From Vulcanimicrobiota bacterium (GTDB lineage Bacteria; Vulcanimicrobiota; Xenobia; Xenobiales; JADMJV01), in the NCBI GenBank assembly GCA_019637395.1, contig JAHBVR010000026.1, positions 1-64,000 of the forward strand: DNA of 64,000 nucleotides, read 5' to 3'. A program made the translations under genes and the position numbers. Below the pieces are notes generated by a model. It saw nothing but the letters and a program-made list of their open reading frames with translations. It had not been told where the DNA came from and did not search any database. Positions 7,714-16,429 of the stretch are shown here, one piece after another. Position 1 is the first letter of the stretch. Each line of letters starts with the position of its first letter.

Positions 7714-8442
7714 TTGCTCACTCCTCGTTTAAAAGCCTGGTCCGTGCACCTTTTCACCGCTTCCGGCGTGATCGCCGGTGTCATTGCCTTGGAACGGGTG
7801 CAGGCGCACGACTTGCGCGCCGCCTTTCTGTGGATGATGGTGGCGGTGTTGATCGATTCCGTGGACGGCACGCTGGCCCGGCGCTGGCAGGTGTTACGCT
7901 ACGCACCGGAGATCGACGGCCGGCGTCTCGACGACATGGTGGACTACTTCACCTGGGTGCTGCTACCGGTGCTGGCCATGCTCTGGTGGGGCTGGTTGCC
8001 TCCGCTGGTGTGGGCCGCTCCGCTGCTGTGCAGCGCGCTGGGTATGGCCAATTCGCAGGCCAAAACCGACGATGACTATTTTCTAGGCTTTCCGTCACTC
8101 TGGAATATCGTGGCTCTGTATCTGTGGCGTTGGCAGCTACCGGTAGCCTTGAACGGCGCCATTGTGCTGACCCTGTCTCTGTGCGTGCTGCTGCCCGTTC
8201 GTTTCGTTTATCCAAGCAAAACCCGCCACTTGCGCCGCTTGAGCATGTTCTTGATGACCGTCTGGGGCTGCCTGGTTCTCTTCAGCTTGACCGGCACCGG
8301 GCCGGTGCATGAGCAATGCTTTCTCTGGAGCAACCTCTTTCCCGTGTATTATCTGGGTCTCAGTTTTTGGCTTCATTGCCAGGACAAGCCTGTTTCCGCC
8401 AGAAGTGGCCCAGAAGAGGGCGCGTCAGCTCCCCAGGAATAG
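7714..8442 (+). CDS. pcs: Phosphatidylcholine synthase (CDP-alcohol phosphatidyltransferase)
   Basis: This integral membrane enzyme condenses CDP-diacylglycerol with choline to give phosphatidylcholine. The CDP-alcohol phosphotransferase signature is visible as 'DSVDGTLARR' followed by 'DGRRLDDMVDY', giving the D-G-A-R-G-D-D pattern. The 'AWSVHLFTASGVIAG' start and 'SQAKTDDDYFLGFPSLWNIVA' are characteristic of bacterial Pcs rather than phosphatidylglycerol or serine synthases. About seven membrane helices follow. I prefer the TTG start at 7714 behind GGAGGAGAAGGA; an upstream GTG at 7618 is in frame but its added residues look non-coding. The gene lies 10 bases before the TerB-like gene. A separate LicC/LicD-like locus (42954-45382) may also handle amino-alcohol phosphates. 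Confidence 0.82.
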   Translation: MLTPRLKAWSVHLFTASGVIAGVIALERVQAHDLRAAFLWMMVAVLIDSVDGTLARRWQVLRYAPEIDGRRLDDMVDYFTWVLLPVLAMLWWGWLPPLVWAAPLLCSALGMANSQAKTDDDYFLGFPSLWNIVALYLWRWQLPVALNGAIVLTLSLCVLLPVRFVYPSKTRHLRRLSMFLMTVWGCLVLFSLTGTGPVHEQCFLWSNLFPVYYLGLSFWLHCQDKPVSARSGPEEGASAPQE

Positions 8443-8452
8443 GAGCGCGTCG

Positions 8453-8833
8453 ATGAACGCTAGTCACCGCGAAATTATCAAAGGCCTCATTCAGATTGTC
8501 TGGGCCGACGGAACCGTGGACGACCGGGAGCGGGTTTTGCTGGGCCAGATGCTCACCGAACTGGGTCTGAGTGACAAAGACCTGGCCGAAGTCGGCAAGA
8601 TGATGCAGGAAGCTCCGGAATTGCCGGACCTGGGGGCTATACTCAAAAGCCCGACCGAAGATAAAGAAGACCTCATGCGCGTCTTGCTGGCGCTCTCGAT
8701 GTCCCGCGGTTCTCTAAATCCGCCCGAACTACGTTACATCCAGGCGGTGGCTCATCGTCTGGAAATCGGCGAGGAGCGCTTGGAAGCGCTCAAAGCGGAA
8801 GTGCGCAAGCTGCCCGAACAAAAAGGCAAGTAA
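8453..8833 (+). CDS. TerB-like domain protein
   Basis: A 126-residue all-helical protein with the TerB/tellurite-resistance-like fold. It contains 'IIKGLIQIVWADGTVDDRER', where the acidic loop after the first helices resembles the TerB metal-binding site, then 'LLGQMLTELGLSD' and a second acidic-helix repeat ('ALSMSRGSLNPPELRYIQAVAHRLEI'). TerB-like domains bind divalent metals in stress-response complexes or act as helical modules in larger proteins; the role here is unknown. AGGA precedes the ATG at 8453. The gene follows pcs closely and ends before the hairpin and CA repeat at 8853-8896. Confidence 0.72.
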   Translation: MNASHREIIKGLIQIVWADGTVDDRERVLLGQMLTELGLSDKDLAEVGKMMQEAPELPDLGAILKSPTEDKEDLMRVLLALSMSRGSLNPPELRYIQAVAHRLEIGEERLEALKAEVRKLPEQKGK

Positions 8834-8840
8834 GTGGTCC

Positions 8841-8872
8841 AGAAAATAAAAAGGCCCGGGGTTAACCGGGCC
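8841..8872 (-). terminator. Stem-loop with minus-strand T-run
   Basis: GGCCCGG (8853-8859) and CCGGGCC (8866-8872) form a perfect 7-bp stem with a 6-base loop. On the minus strand the stem is followed by TTTTTATTTTC, the form of an intrinsic terminator. On the plus strand no T-run follows. It would stop antisense transcription coming from the right before it enters the TerB-like gene. A bidirectional role is possible but weaker. Confidence 0.55.
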
Positions 8873-8901
8873 ACACAACACACACACACACACACAGGAG
8901 G
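8872..8901 (+). repeat. CA-dinucleotide tract followed by AGGAGG
   Basis: A run of about 12 CA dinucleotides with one AA interruption ends directly in a perfect AGGAGG Shine-Dalgarno sequence (8896-8901). No ATG, GTG or TTG lies 5-10 bases after it. The first downstream GTG (8920) opens only a four-codon frame. The dehydrogenase ATG is ~100 bases further on. Confidence 0.7.
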
Positions 8902-8999
8902 AAAACTTTCGGCCGCACCGTGCGACCGCTCTAGAATATTAACATCGTGTGACCAGCTTGTAAAGTATGTTGCCGAAATTTTTCTGAGAAAATTTTCGG

Positions 9000-9935
9000 A
9001 TGCCTGACAACTTTGGCTGGAAGATCTTTCAAAAGGCCCCGTTGTGGGCTTCCCGGCCCTGGTCCGAGTTGCCGGCCGGGTGGGCCGGTTTACAGCTCGA
9101 GCTGGCCGGTGTCTGCGGAACCGACCTGCAGATGATTTGCGGTTATGCCGATTTCGAAGGCTTTCTGGGTCATGAGTTTGTGGCCCGAGTGACGGAAAGC
9201 GACCGGCCTGACTGGCTGGGACGCAGAGTGGTGGGGGAGATCAATGTCGGCTGCCGCCTCTGCCCTGACTGCCGGGCTGGAGACCAGCGCTTTTGTCCGG
9301 CGCGCACGGTCTTAGGCATTCGCGGACTGGACGGCTGTTTCGCGGAACGCTTTCGCCTGCCGCTGGCCAATCTTCACCCGGTCGCTGACCTGGAGCCGGA
9401 GTTGGCGGTGTGGTGCGAGCCCCTGGCGGCGGCCCTGGAGGTAGGCCCTCAGCTGAGCGCAGGCCTGGAAGTGCTGGTGTTGGGAGACGGGCGTCTGGGT
9501 TCCCTGATCGGCCTGGCCCTGCGCGACCAGCACCGGGTCACCGTGGCCGGCCGCCATCCCGCCAAGCTGGAGCGTCTGCGCGCTCTCGGCCTGGAGACCA
9601 CTCAGGGGGTCAGCGGCTTGTGGCCGGTGGTGGTGGAAGCCACCGGCACGGCCGAGGGGGCTCAGCAGGCGTTGCGCTGTTGCCGGCCGCGGGGGACGGT
9701 GGTTTTAAAGTCGACGGTGGCCGAAAGCGGCGGTCTCGACACCAACTTGATGGTGGTCAACGCCCTGCGCCTGGTCGGTTCGCGCTGCGGGCCTTTTGAG
9801 CCGGCGCTGCAGGCATTGCGCAACGGTCGAATCGACCCCAGGCCGCTCATCGACCAAGTAGTGGACTTGAGCGAGTTTCCCAAGGCGCTGGAAGCGCGCG
9901 GTTTTAAGACGCTTTTGCGCGGGCCAGCCGGCTGA
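9000..9935 (+). CDS. Zinc-dependent medium-chain alcohol dehydrogenase
   Basis: A 311-residue MDR-family dehydrogenase. The catalytic-zinc region appears as 'GVCGTDLQMI' and 'GHEFVARV'. The structural-zinc lobe is CRLCPDCRAGDQRFC with four spaced Cys. The Rossmann motif is degenerate (VLVLGDGRLGSLIGLAL). Family members oxidise alcohols or polyols with NAD(P). The protein is ~30 residues shorter than typical (340-350), mainly between core elements. 'VLKSTVAESGGLDTNLMVVNALRLVGSRCG' fits threonine/sorbitol dehydrogenase-like members. The substrate is unknown. Its 3' end overlaps the convergent transglycosylase gene by 32 bases. Confidence 0.83.
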   Translation: MPDNFGWKIFQKAPLWASRPWSELPAGWAGLQLELAGVCGTDLQMICGYADFEGFLGHEFVARVTESDRPDWLGRRVVGEINVGCRLCPDCRAGDQRFCPARTVLGIRGLDGCFAERFRLPLANLHPVADLEPELAVWCEPLAAALEVGPQLSAGLEVLVLGDGRLGSLIGLALRDQHRVTVAGRHPAKLERLRALGLETTQGVSGLWPVVVEATGTAEGAQQALRCCRPRGTVVLKSTVAESGGLDTNLMVVNALRLVGSRCGPFEPALQALRNGRIDPRPLIDQVVDLSEFPKALEARGFKTLLRGPAG

Positions 9936-10788
9936 GGTGAGCCTGCAGCATTCCGATAAAGTAGACATAGTTATTGGTTTCGGGAATGGATGGCACGGTC
10001 TGGATCTGGCGCACCAGGCTGGGGCCCGCGTTATAGGAGGCCAGCGCCAGCGCGCGCGGGTCCAGTTCGCTTTTCCAGCCCTGCAGCAGGCCGGAGAGCA
10101 TCTTGGCGCAGCCGGCCACGTTTTCTTCGGGTTTCCAGGGGTCTACCGCCAGGCCCTCAGCCGTGAAAGGCATTAACTGGCCCAGGCCGATGGCCCCGCT
10201 CGAGGACACGACGTCCTTGCGGTAAGCTGATTCCACTTGCAGCAGGGAGGCCAGCAGCCAGGGATCCAGCTTGTTCTGGCGAGCCTGGGACAATACGGAC
10301 CGGGCCACCGCCTGGCCGTAACCCGGTTTTTCGTCAGGGCAGTGAAACTGGATCCACTGACTGAGAAATTCTTCGTCGTTGTGATAGGGCGTCCAGCGGC
10401 CGGGCTCCAGCAAAATAATGGAGCGGCCCTCCAGTTCCGAGAGACGGCCGCGCTGCATACGCAGGCTGCCTTTGATGGCCACGGCGCACCCCTCGCGGGG
10501 ATCGGGCTTGAGCGTCAGCACGGCCCGCGGACAGCGCACCGGCAACAGTCCCTGCGGAGTCTCCAGCTTCATGATCCAGCCGGCTCCGTGTTTTTTTACC
10601 TGGCGGAGGCGCCCGCTCCAGAGCACCAATTGTCCGTCCCAACCTGGTTTGGGATGTTTCTGGGCGCGCGCCAGCGTCAGGTTGGGGTTGACGTAGGACT
10701 TGCCTTCGTGGATGGGGGAGTACCAATCGCGCCCCCAGGCGCAACTGGAGCTGAGCAGGAGCAGGGCCGAAGCCAGCAGTTGTTTCAT
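9904..10788 (-). CDS. Secreted lytic transglycosylase (SLT domain)
   Basis: A 294-residue exported protein with a signal peptide (MKQLLASALLLLSSSCAWG; the Cys could make it a lipoprotein). Residues ~45-135 are beta-rich and OB-like (QLVLWSGRLRQVKKHGAGWIMKLETP, read as two adjoining strands). The SLT domain runs from about 165 to 285, with the catalytic Glu in 'LLQVESAYRKDVVSSSGAIGLGQLMP', then 'NVAGCAKML' and 'ALASYNAGPSLV'. These enzymes cut peptidoglycan between MurNAc and GlcNAc, forming anhydro ends. An N-terminal OB-like domain is less usual and may aid substrate or partner binding. It overlaps the dehydrogenase gene by 32 bases. Confidence 0.85.
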   Translation of the reverse strand: MKQLLASALLLLSSSCAWGRDWYSPIHEGKSYVNPNLTLARAQKHPKPGWDGQLVLWSGRLRQVKKHGAGWIMKLETPQGLLPVRCPRAVLTLKPDPREGCAVAIKGSLRMQRGRLSELEGRSIILLEPGRWTPYHNDEEFLSQWIQFHCPDEKPGYGQAVARSVLSQARQNKLDPWLLASLLQVESAYRKDVVSSSGAIGLGQLMPFTAEGLAVDPWKPEENVAGCAKMLSGLLQGWKSELDPRALALASYNAGPSLVRQIQTVPSIPETNNYVYFIGMLQAHLSRLARAKAS

Positions 10789-10871
10789 TCTTCTGGTTTA
10801 GATATGCCCGATTTTGCACCTGTAACATGCCAGAAAAGTTTCATCCTCGTTTTTGGGGTAGCTTGTGGGCT

Positions 10872-12581
10872 ATGAATGCCTTACTCAGGACCAAGTCAAT
10901 CGCCCAGGTGATGTCGCAGCCTCCGGACGAGGAGGGCCACCATACCGGTTTGAAGCGCGTGTTGGGAGCCAGGGATCTGATCGCCCTCGGCATCGGCGCT
11001 ATCATCGGCGCCGGCATTTTTGCCACTACGGGAACCGCCGCCGCCGGTGGCGGCGGCCATGTGGGCGCGGGCCCGGCGATTGTGATCAGCTACATTTTGG
11101 TGGCTATTGCCTGCGGCTTCTGCGCCCTGTGCTACGCCGAGTTCGCCTCGGTCATCCCCATCGCCGGCAGCGCTTATACCTACGCTTACGTAACCCTGGG
11201 GGAACTGGCCGCCTGGATCATCGGCTGGGACTTGATTCTCGAATATGCCGTCGGCAATGTGGCCGTGGCCATCAGTTGGGCCGGCTATTTCAATTCCTTC
11301 GTGAAAGGATTCGGCATTCACATCAGCGATAAGCTGATGACGGCGACCACCACTTCGCTGCATGAAGGACACGGGTTGGCTTTCAACTTTCCGGCTCTGG
11401 CCATCGTTCTGTTAATGACGGTTTTGCTGGTGCGGGGCGTCAAAGAGTCGATCACCTTCAACAACATCGTGGTGCTGATCAAGCTGGCCGTGCTGGTTTT
11501 CTTCGTGGGTCTGGGCTTCATGTTCGTCGACACCGCCAACTGGTCCAATTTTGCTCCCAACGGTTGGAAGGGCATTCACGGGGCCGCCGCCGTGATTTTC
11601 TTTGCCTACATCGGCTTTGACGCCGTGTCCACGGCGGCCGAAGAAACGGAAAATCCTTCGCGCAATTTGCCCATCGGCATGATCGGTTCGCTGGTCATCT
11701 GCACGATTTTGTATATCGCCATATCTCTGGTGATGACCGGGATGGGGCCCTGGAACGAGCTGGGCACTCCGGATCCGATGGCCACCGCGCTGGAGATTGT
11801 CCAGAAGCGCCCCGGACTCTCCGCCTCCAGCGCCAAATTGCTTTCCTTCTCCCACTTTGTGGTGACGGTGGGGGCGCTCTTTTCGATGACGGCCGTGCTG
11901 CTGGTCTTTCAGCTCGGTCAGCCGCGTATTTTCTTCTCGATGGCGCGCGACGGACTGCTTCCCAAGTTTTTCGCGGCCATTCATCCGGTCTACCAGACTC
12001 CGCATGTGACCACCATTCTGACCGGTGTGCTGGTGGCCGGCGCGGCCGCCTTCATGGACATCGCCATCGTCATCGATCTGTGCAATATCGGCACGCTGTT
12101 CGCTTTCGTGATCGTGTGCGCGGCGGTGCTGTTGCTGCGCTATCGGGATGGGCGCAAGTCTGACTCGTTTATCCGCCCCTATGACCTGAGCGCCTACTGT
12201 ACGCTTGCCCTGGCGGTCGCGCTGACCATCTGGGGGATCACCACCCCGAGCCATGAGAATAGGTTGACCGCGATGGTGTGTGCTCCCATTGCGTTCTGGG
12301 TGGGTCTGGCCTACCGAGGCCTGCCCCTGGCGCCCGGACGCCCTTTCACCGCTCCTTTTGCACCGCTGATTCCGATGTGTGGCATCGTAACTTGTGTCTG
12401 GCTGATGATGGCCTCTCCCTTCATGACCTGGGTTCGCTTCTTCGTCTGGCTGGTGGTGGGCATGGTCATCTACTTGATTTACGGCATGCATCACAGCGCA
12501 CTGAATTTCACCAGCCCCGCTCAACCTCCGGACATCGGGTTCGGCAAACCCGGCGAAGTCGAGTCTACGCCCGAGCCGTAA
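10872..12581 (+). CDS. APC-family amino-acid permease
   Basis: A 569-residue transporter of the cationic-amino-acid/YfnA-like branch of the APC superfamily, with 12 or more membrane helices. The first helix has the diagnostic unwound motif 'GIGAIIGAGIFATTG'. Later 'AAVIFFAYIGFDAVSTAAEETENPSRNLP' is the conserved helix 6/loop region, and 'LGQPRIFFSMARDGLLP' the cytoplasmic loop. Substrates of close families are neutral or cationic amino acids taken up with a proton. I prefer ATG 10872 (MNALLRTKSIAQVM), where homology begins; ATG 10827 is in frame upstream. The 3' end overlaps pncB on the other strand by 17 bases. Confidence 0.85.
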   Translation: MNALLRTKSIAQVMSQPPDEEGHHTGLKRVLGARDLIALGIGAIIGAGIFATTGTAAAGGGGHVGAGPAIVISYILVAIACGFCALCYAEFASVIPIAGSAYTYAYVTLGELAAWIIGWDLILEYAVGNVAVAISWAGYFNSFVKGFGIHISDKLMTATTTSLHEGHGLAFNFPALAIVLLMTVLLVRGVKESITFNNIVVLIKLAVLVFFVGLGFMFVDTANWSNFAPNGWKGIHGAAAVIFFAYIGFDAVSTAAEETENPSRNLPIGMIGSLVICTILYIAISLVMTGMGPWNELGTPDPMATALEIVQKRPGLSASSAKLLSFSHFVVTVGALFSMTAVLLVFQLGQPRIFFSMARDGLLPKFFAAIHPVYQTPHVTTILTGVLVAGAAAFMDIAIVIDLCNIGTLFAFVIVCAAVLLLRYRDGRKSDSFIRPYDLSAYCTLALAVALTIWGITTPSHENRLTAMVCAPIAFWVGLAYRGLPLAPGRPFTAPFAPLIPMCGIVTCVWLMMASPFMTWVRFFVWLVVGMVIYLIYGMHHSALNFTSPAQPPDIGFGKPGEVESTPEP

Positions 12582-13983
12582 GCAGTTGCCGGCGCAGTTC
12601 GTAGAGCTCGTCCGAGAGGCCGTTGGGATACAGGTGAGGGTTCTGCAGGCGCAGGCAGCCCACCGGTAGCCTGGCCAATTGGTCCAGGCCCCGCTGTCGG
12701 ATTTCCGTCAAGGCCGGGGCCGGCCGGGTGCGCCGGCCGTTCTCCATGACTTTCTCGAGAAGCGGCTCGAAGTGCGTCGCCTCCAGTTGCCTGGGCGGCG
12801 TTACGTAGAGGGGATCGTGGATAGAAGTCCCGGGTTGGGGCGCATTCTCGGAGGCCAGTGCAATCACGTCGCCCACAAATTGCCCGTCGGCCAGGCCCCG
12901 GTGGATTTGCTTGACGCCCGGGCTGGTGGCTTTGCCGGGATTGCTGGAAATTTTCATGCAGGGCCGCCAGTGGTCGCCCTCTTGAATGGAAACCAGTTTG
13001 TAGACACCGCCCAGGGCCGGATCCTGTTTGCTGGTCACCAACTGGGTCCCGACCCCCCAGGTGTCGATGCGGGCGCCCTGGGCGCGCAGACTTTCCACCA
13101 GGAACTCGTCCAGGTCGTTGGAGGCCACGATGCGCACTTCGGGAAAGCCGGCTTCATCGAGCATATGGCGGGCTGCAATCGAGAGCTGAGCCAGATCGCC
13201 CGAGTCGAGTCGGATGCCGGCCAGCTTGTGACCTCTTTCCTTGAGTTCGCGGGCCACCTGAATGGCGTTGGGCACGCCGCTTCCCAGGGTATCGTAGGTG
13301 TCCACCAGCAACAGCGCGCTGTCGGGATAGCGGTGGGCATAGGCGCGGAAGCTCTCCAGCTCGTCTCCAAAAGACATGATCCAGGAGTGGGCCTGGGTAC
13401 CGCGCACGGGAATGCCGTAGCGCATCCCCGCCAGCGAGTTGCTGGTGGCCACGCAACCACCTACGAAGGCGGCCCGGCTGGCCGACATGGCGCCGTCCGG
13501 CCCCTGCGCGCGGCGCAGCCCGAATTCCAGGACCTGGCTGTCCGAGCCGGCGGCCTGGACCACGCGCGCGGCTTTGGTGGCAATCAGGGTATTGAAATTG
13601 ATCATGTTGAGCAGCGCCGACTCGATCAACTGGGCTTCCGGCAGACTGGCTTCGATGCGCAGCAGGGGCTGATGCGGCATGACCACGGTACCTTCGGGAA
13701 TGGCCCAGACCGTGCCGCGGAAGCGAAAACCCTTGAGCTGATCGAGAAAAGCCTGATTGAACATCTTGAGACTGCCCAGATAGCCGAGTTCCTCATCGGA
13801 GAACTGCAGATTCTCCAGATACTCCAGGGCGGGTTCCAGCCCCGAGAGCAAGCAGAAGGCTCCTTGCTGCGGGATTTTGCGGAAAAACAGCTCAAAGACG
13901 CTGTTTTGCTTATCCTTGCCGGCTTCCAGGTAGCCGCTCATCATGGTCAGTTGGTAAAAGTCGGTGAAAAGGGGACTCTGCAT
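12565..13983 (-). CDS. pncB: Nicotinate phosphoribosyltransferase
   Basis: This enzyme converts nicotinate and PRPP, with ATP hydrolysis, to nicotinate mononucleotide in NAD salvage. It is 472 residues, matching the longer NAPRT class. The N-terminus 'TDFYQLTMMSGYLEAGK' and 'ELFFRKIPQQGAFCLLSGLEP' are classic. 'FGLRRAQGPDGAMSASRAAFVGG' is the central active-site segment, and 'GIRLDSGDLAQLSIAARHMLDEAGF' carries the PRPP-binding region. 'GVGTQLVTSKQDPALGGVYKLV' is the conserved C-terminal block. No other NAD gene is adjacent. The start ATG at 13983 leaves 37 bases to the upstream nuclease gene, so they may be cotranscribed. Confidence 0.93.
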   Translation of the reverse strand: MQSPLFTDFYQLTMMSGYLEAGKDKQNSVFELFFRKIPQQGAFCLLSGLEPALEYLENLQFSDEELGYLGSLKMFNQAFLDQLKGFRFRGTVWAIPEGTVVMPHQPLLRIEASLPEAQLIESALLNMINFNTLIATKAARVVQAAGSDSQVLEFGLRRAQGPDGAMSASRAAFVGGCVATSNSLAGMRYGIPVRGTQAHSWIMSFGDELESFRAYAHRYPDSALLLVDTYDTLGSGVPNAIQVARELKERGHKLAGIRLDSGDLAQLSIAARHMLDEAGFPEVRIVASNDLDEFLVESLRAQGARIDTWGVGTQLVTSKQDPALGGVYKLVSIQEGDHWRPCMKISSNPGKATSPGVKQIHRGLADGQFVGDVIALASENAPQPGTSIHDPLYVTPPRQLEATHFEPLLEKVMENGRRTRPAPALTEIRQRGLDQLARLPVGCLRLQNPHLYPNGLSDELYELRRQLLTARA

Positions 13984-14020
13984 GGCCCAGCGTTCTTCTC
14001 ACAGGGTGCGTGCGCCTCTG

Positions 14021-14926
14021 TCAACGATTTGGAAAGTTTCTCGGTACGCTGGTGGTGATCTCAAAGTCGGCCCGCACCGGCCGGTGGTCGCTGTTCTGGT
14101 CTTCCGGGCTGAAATCATCCGGGCGAGTCAGCACCTGACTGCTGGCTTTCCAGTTGCGGGCTTCGTTGGCGACAAAAATGAAGTCCAGGATGCTTTCGTA
14201 AGGGAAATGGGGCTGGCCATTCCTGGTCTCGCCTTCGGTGGGAACCAGGGGATCGGGATAGCGCACCCACTTGTAGAGATCGCCTCGGGTCAGCACCGAG
14301 AAACCGGCGTCGTCCTGGTCGCCTTTGTGGATGTGGTAATCAAAGTTGAAGTCCCCCACGCACACCACCGGGTCGCCGACGTGGTCCAGCCACTGGCGCA
14401 GCAGGTTGGCCTGCTTGCGGCGTACGGCCGGCCCATAGGAGGGAGTGGAGCGGGCCAGGTGATTGACCACGAAAGTGATTGGGCCCGGCGCTTCTTTCGA
14501 GCGCAAGCGGGCGTAGAGGCTGGGCCGGAAGGTTAGATCCTTGGCATCGATGCGGAAGGGGCCGCCCAGCACCGGCAAGATATCCCACTCAAGACAGTTG
14601 TAGCGATCGGCCCGCCAGGCCACGGCCAGCCGGTCGTGACCGCCGGTGGGACTGAGGTGGAATTCGAAGTCCCCGCCGCTGGCCTTTTCCAGGGCTTTTT
14701 CCAACGCCGGCGCCCACTCCGGCTCAACCTCCGCGAAACCCACCAGGTCGGCCTGACCGAAGTCCTGCTCGATGCGCCGGCACAGAAAGTCCAGATCGGC
14801 CGTCTTTTTCTCGCCCTCGTGCACATCGTGCCCGGGCGACTCCAGGTTCCAGAACATGACCTGCAGGGGCCGGGCTGGAGCGGCCAGGGTCAGAGAAAGA
14901 AAAAGGAGTCCAAGGAAGATTCGCAT
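14021..14926 (-). CDS. Secreted endonuclease/exonuclease/phosphatase-family protein
   Basis: A 301-residue EEP-superfamily protein with a signal peptide (MRIFLGLLFLSLTLAAPA). Family motifs are in order: 'MFWNLES' with the metal-site Asn, 'LVGFAEVEPEW' with the catalytic Glu, 'TFVVNHLARS', 'VCVGDFNFDYHIH' with the DFN motif, and 'SDHRPVRADFE' with the terminal Asp-His. The metal and catalytic residues therefore look complete. EEP enzymes cut phosphodiester bonds in nucleic acids, lipids or sugar phosphates; as an exported protein it may be an extracellular nuclease or phosphodiesterase. It precedes pncB on the same strand. Confidence 0.85.
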   Translation of the reverse strand: MRIFLGLLFLSLTLAAPARPLQVMFWNLESPGHDVHEGEKKTADLDFLCRRIEQDFGQADLVGFAEVEPEWAPALEKALEKASGGDFEFHLSPTGGHDRLAVAWRADRYNCLEWDILPVLGGPFRIDAKDLTFRPSLYARLRSKEAPGPITFVVNHLARSTPSYGPAVRRKQANLLRQWLDHVGDPVVCVGDFNFDYHIHKGDQDDAGFSVLTRGDLYKWVRYPDPLVPTEGETRNGQPHFPYESILDFIFVANEARNWKASSQVLTRPDDFSPEDQNSDHRPVRADFEITTSVPRNFPNR

Positions 14927-14950
14927 AGTTCAGCAGCATTCGGTGGATCA

Positions 14951-15040
14951 GCGGGGGGGTCCTAGGGGGAGGCGGCAGCCCCCCCTAGAACCGGGGGCGG
15001 GGGGTCCTGGGGGCGGGCGTAGCCCCCTCTAGAACCTGGG
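14951..15040. repeat. Palindromic repeat dimer, locus 2 of 3
   Basis: Two head-to-tail units (period 45 bp) read GGGGGGTCC, TAGGGGGAGGCG, GCAGCCCCCC, CTAGAA, and then a diverged copy with GGGGGCGGGCGTAGC. The core matches the repeats at 6075-6174 (opposite strand) and 41768-41870 (same strand). The dimer fills the space between two divergent genes and ends a few bases before the Shine-Dalgarno of the purine permease (GGGAGGAG). It may therefore form a structured 5' leader for that mRNA. Confidence 0.75.
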
Positions 15041-15052
15041 AGGAGCGGCCCC

Positions 15053-16366
15053 TTGCTGAAGCGATTTGAGTTGGAAAAACACGGAGTTTCCGTCGCTGGC
15101 GAGGTGCTGGCCGGGCTGACCACTTTCGCCACCATGGCCTACATCTTGCTGCTCAACCCGGTCATTCTGGGCGACGCCGGCATGGACCGGGGCGCGGTGC
15201 TCATCGCCACCGCCCTGGCCGCCGGCATCGGCAGCATCCTGATGGGCCTGATCGCAAACCTGCCCTTCGCGCTGGCCCCCGGCATGGGCATGAACGCCTA
15301 TTTTGCTTATACCGTGGTCAAGCAAATGGACATCCCATGGCAAACCGCCCTGGCCGCTGTCTTTCTCGACGGGGTCATCTTCCTGATTCTCTCGCTGCTG
15401 CCGTTCCGCTCGCGCATGATCGAGGACATTCCCTATAACATCAAGCTCTCGGCCGCGGCCGCCATCGGCCTCTTCATCGCCTTCATCGGCTTCAAGAATG
15501 CCGGCCTGATCCACGGCAACCCGGTGACCCTGGTGGAGATGGGCCAGGTTTACACCCCGGCCAATGGATTGCTGGTTTTTGGCCTGGTTTTGATGGCCTC
15601 GCTGCTCTACCGCCGGGTCAAAGGCGCGTTGCTCTGGGGGATGCTGGCCGTCACCGCGCTGGGGTTCGTGGTGCCGGGCCCCGAAGGCCAGCCCCTGGTC
15701 TCCACCGCCCAAATGACCTGGCCGAACCTGGCCGACCTGGGCAAAGGCCTCTTCAAGCTGGACTTCGCCGGCGCCGAGAAGCTTGGTTTCGCCATGATCG
15801 TCTTCACCTTCACCTTCGTGAGCCTGTTTGATACGGCCGGCACTTTTGTGGGACTGGCCACCAAGCTGGGCTGGATCTCCAAGGAGAAACCGATCTTCCA
15901 GGAAGCTCCTCGCGGACTGATCGCGGAGTCATTCGCCATCATGATCGGCGCCTTGCTGGGGACTTCGACCACCACCACCTATATCGAGAGCGCTTCGGGC
16001 ATCGCCCAGGGTGGGCGCACCGGATTGACCGCCATCACTACCGGCATCTGCTTCTGTTTCGGCATCGTGCTGGCGCCGCTGGCCAGTCTCATTCCCGTGC
16101 AGGCCACCAGTCCCGTCTTGATCCTGGTGGGCTGCTTCATGTTGGAGCCGGTCACCAAACTGGAACCCGACGATATCACGGAAGTGCTGCCCGCCTTCCT
16201 GACGCTGCTCATGGTGCCGCTTACTTTCAACGTGGCCAATGGCTTGATTTGGGGGATTGTCTCCTTCGCGCTGCTCAAGATCGGCACCGGGAGGATTCGG
16301 GAAATTTCGCCGACGATGTGGATTTTAACAATTTTGTGCTTGATTAGTCTGACTCGAGGTCACTGA
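15053..16366 (+). CDS. NCS2-family purine permease (AzgA-like)
   Basis: A 437-residue transporter of the AzgA-like adenine/guanine/hypoxanthine branch of NCS2. The N-terminus 'GEVLAGLTTFATMAYILLLNP' and the following 'GMGMNAYFAYTVV' (substrate/helix motif) are diagnostic. 'TFTFVSLFDTAGTFVGLATKLG' and 'LLGTSTTTTYIESASGIAQGGRTGLTAI' (the conserved Thr-rich motif, split here by position) also match. About 13-14 membrane segments are expected, as in the 7+7 repeat fold. The start is TTG at 15053, with GGGAGGAG upstream; family alignment begins at MLKRFELEKHG. The upstream repeat dimer would be transcribed as its leader if the promoter lies before 14951. Confidence 0.88.
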   Translation: MLKRFELEKHGVSVAGEVLAGLTTFATMAYILLLNPVILGDAGMDRGAVLIATALAAGIGSILMGLIANLPFALAPGMGMNAYFAYTVVKQMDIPWQTALAAVFLDGVIFLILSLLPFRSRMIEDIPYNIKLSAAAAIGLFIAFIGFKNAGLIHGNPVTLVEMGQVYTPANGLLVFGLVLMASLLYRRVKGALLWGMLAVTALGFVVPGPEGQPLVSTAQMTWPNLADLGKGLFKLDFAGAEKLGFAMIVFTFTFVSLFDTAGTFVGLATKLGWISKEKPIFQEAPRGLIAESFAIMIGALLGTSTTTTYIESASGIAQGGRTGLTAITTGICFCFGIVLAPLASLIPVQATSPVLILVGCFMLEPVTKLEPDDITEVLPAFLTLLMVPLTFNVANGLIWGIVSFALLKIGTGRIREISPTMWILTILCLISLTRGH

Positions 16367-16429
16367 GCTTCAAACTTTTTTCAGGCCACCTGGCTACCCT
16401 GTGAGCACATCACACGGAGGTAGTCCACA

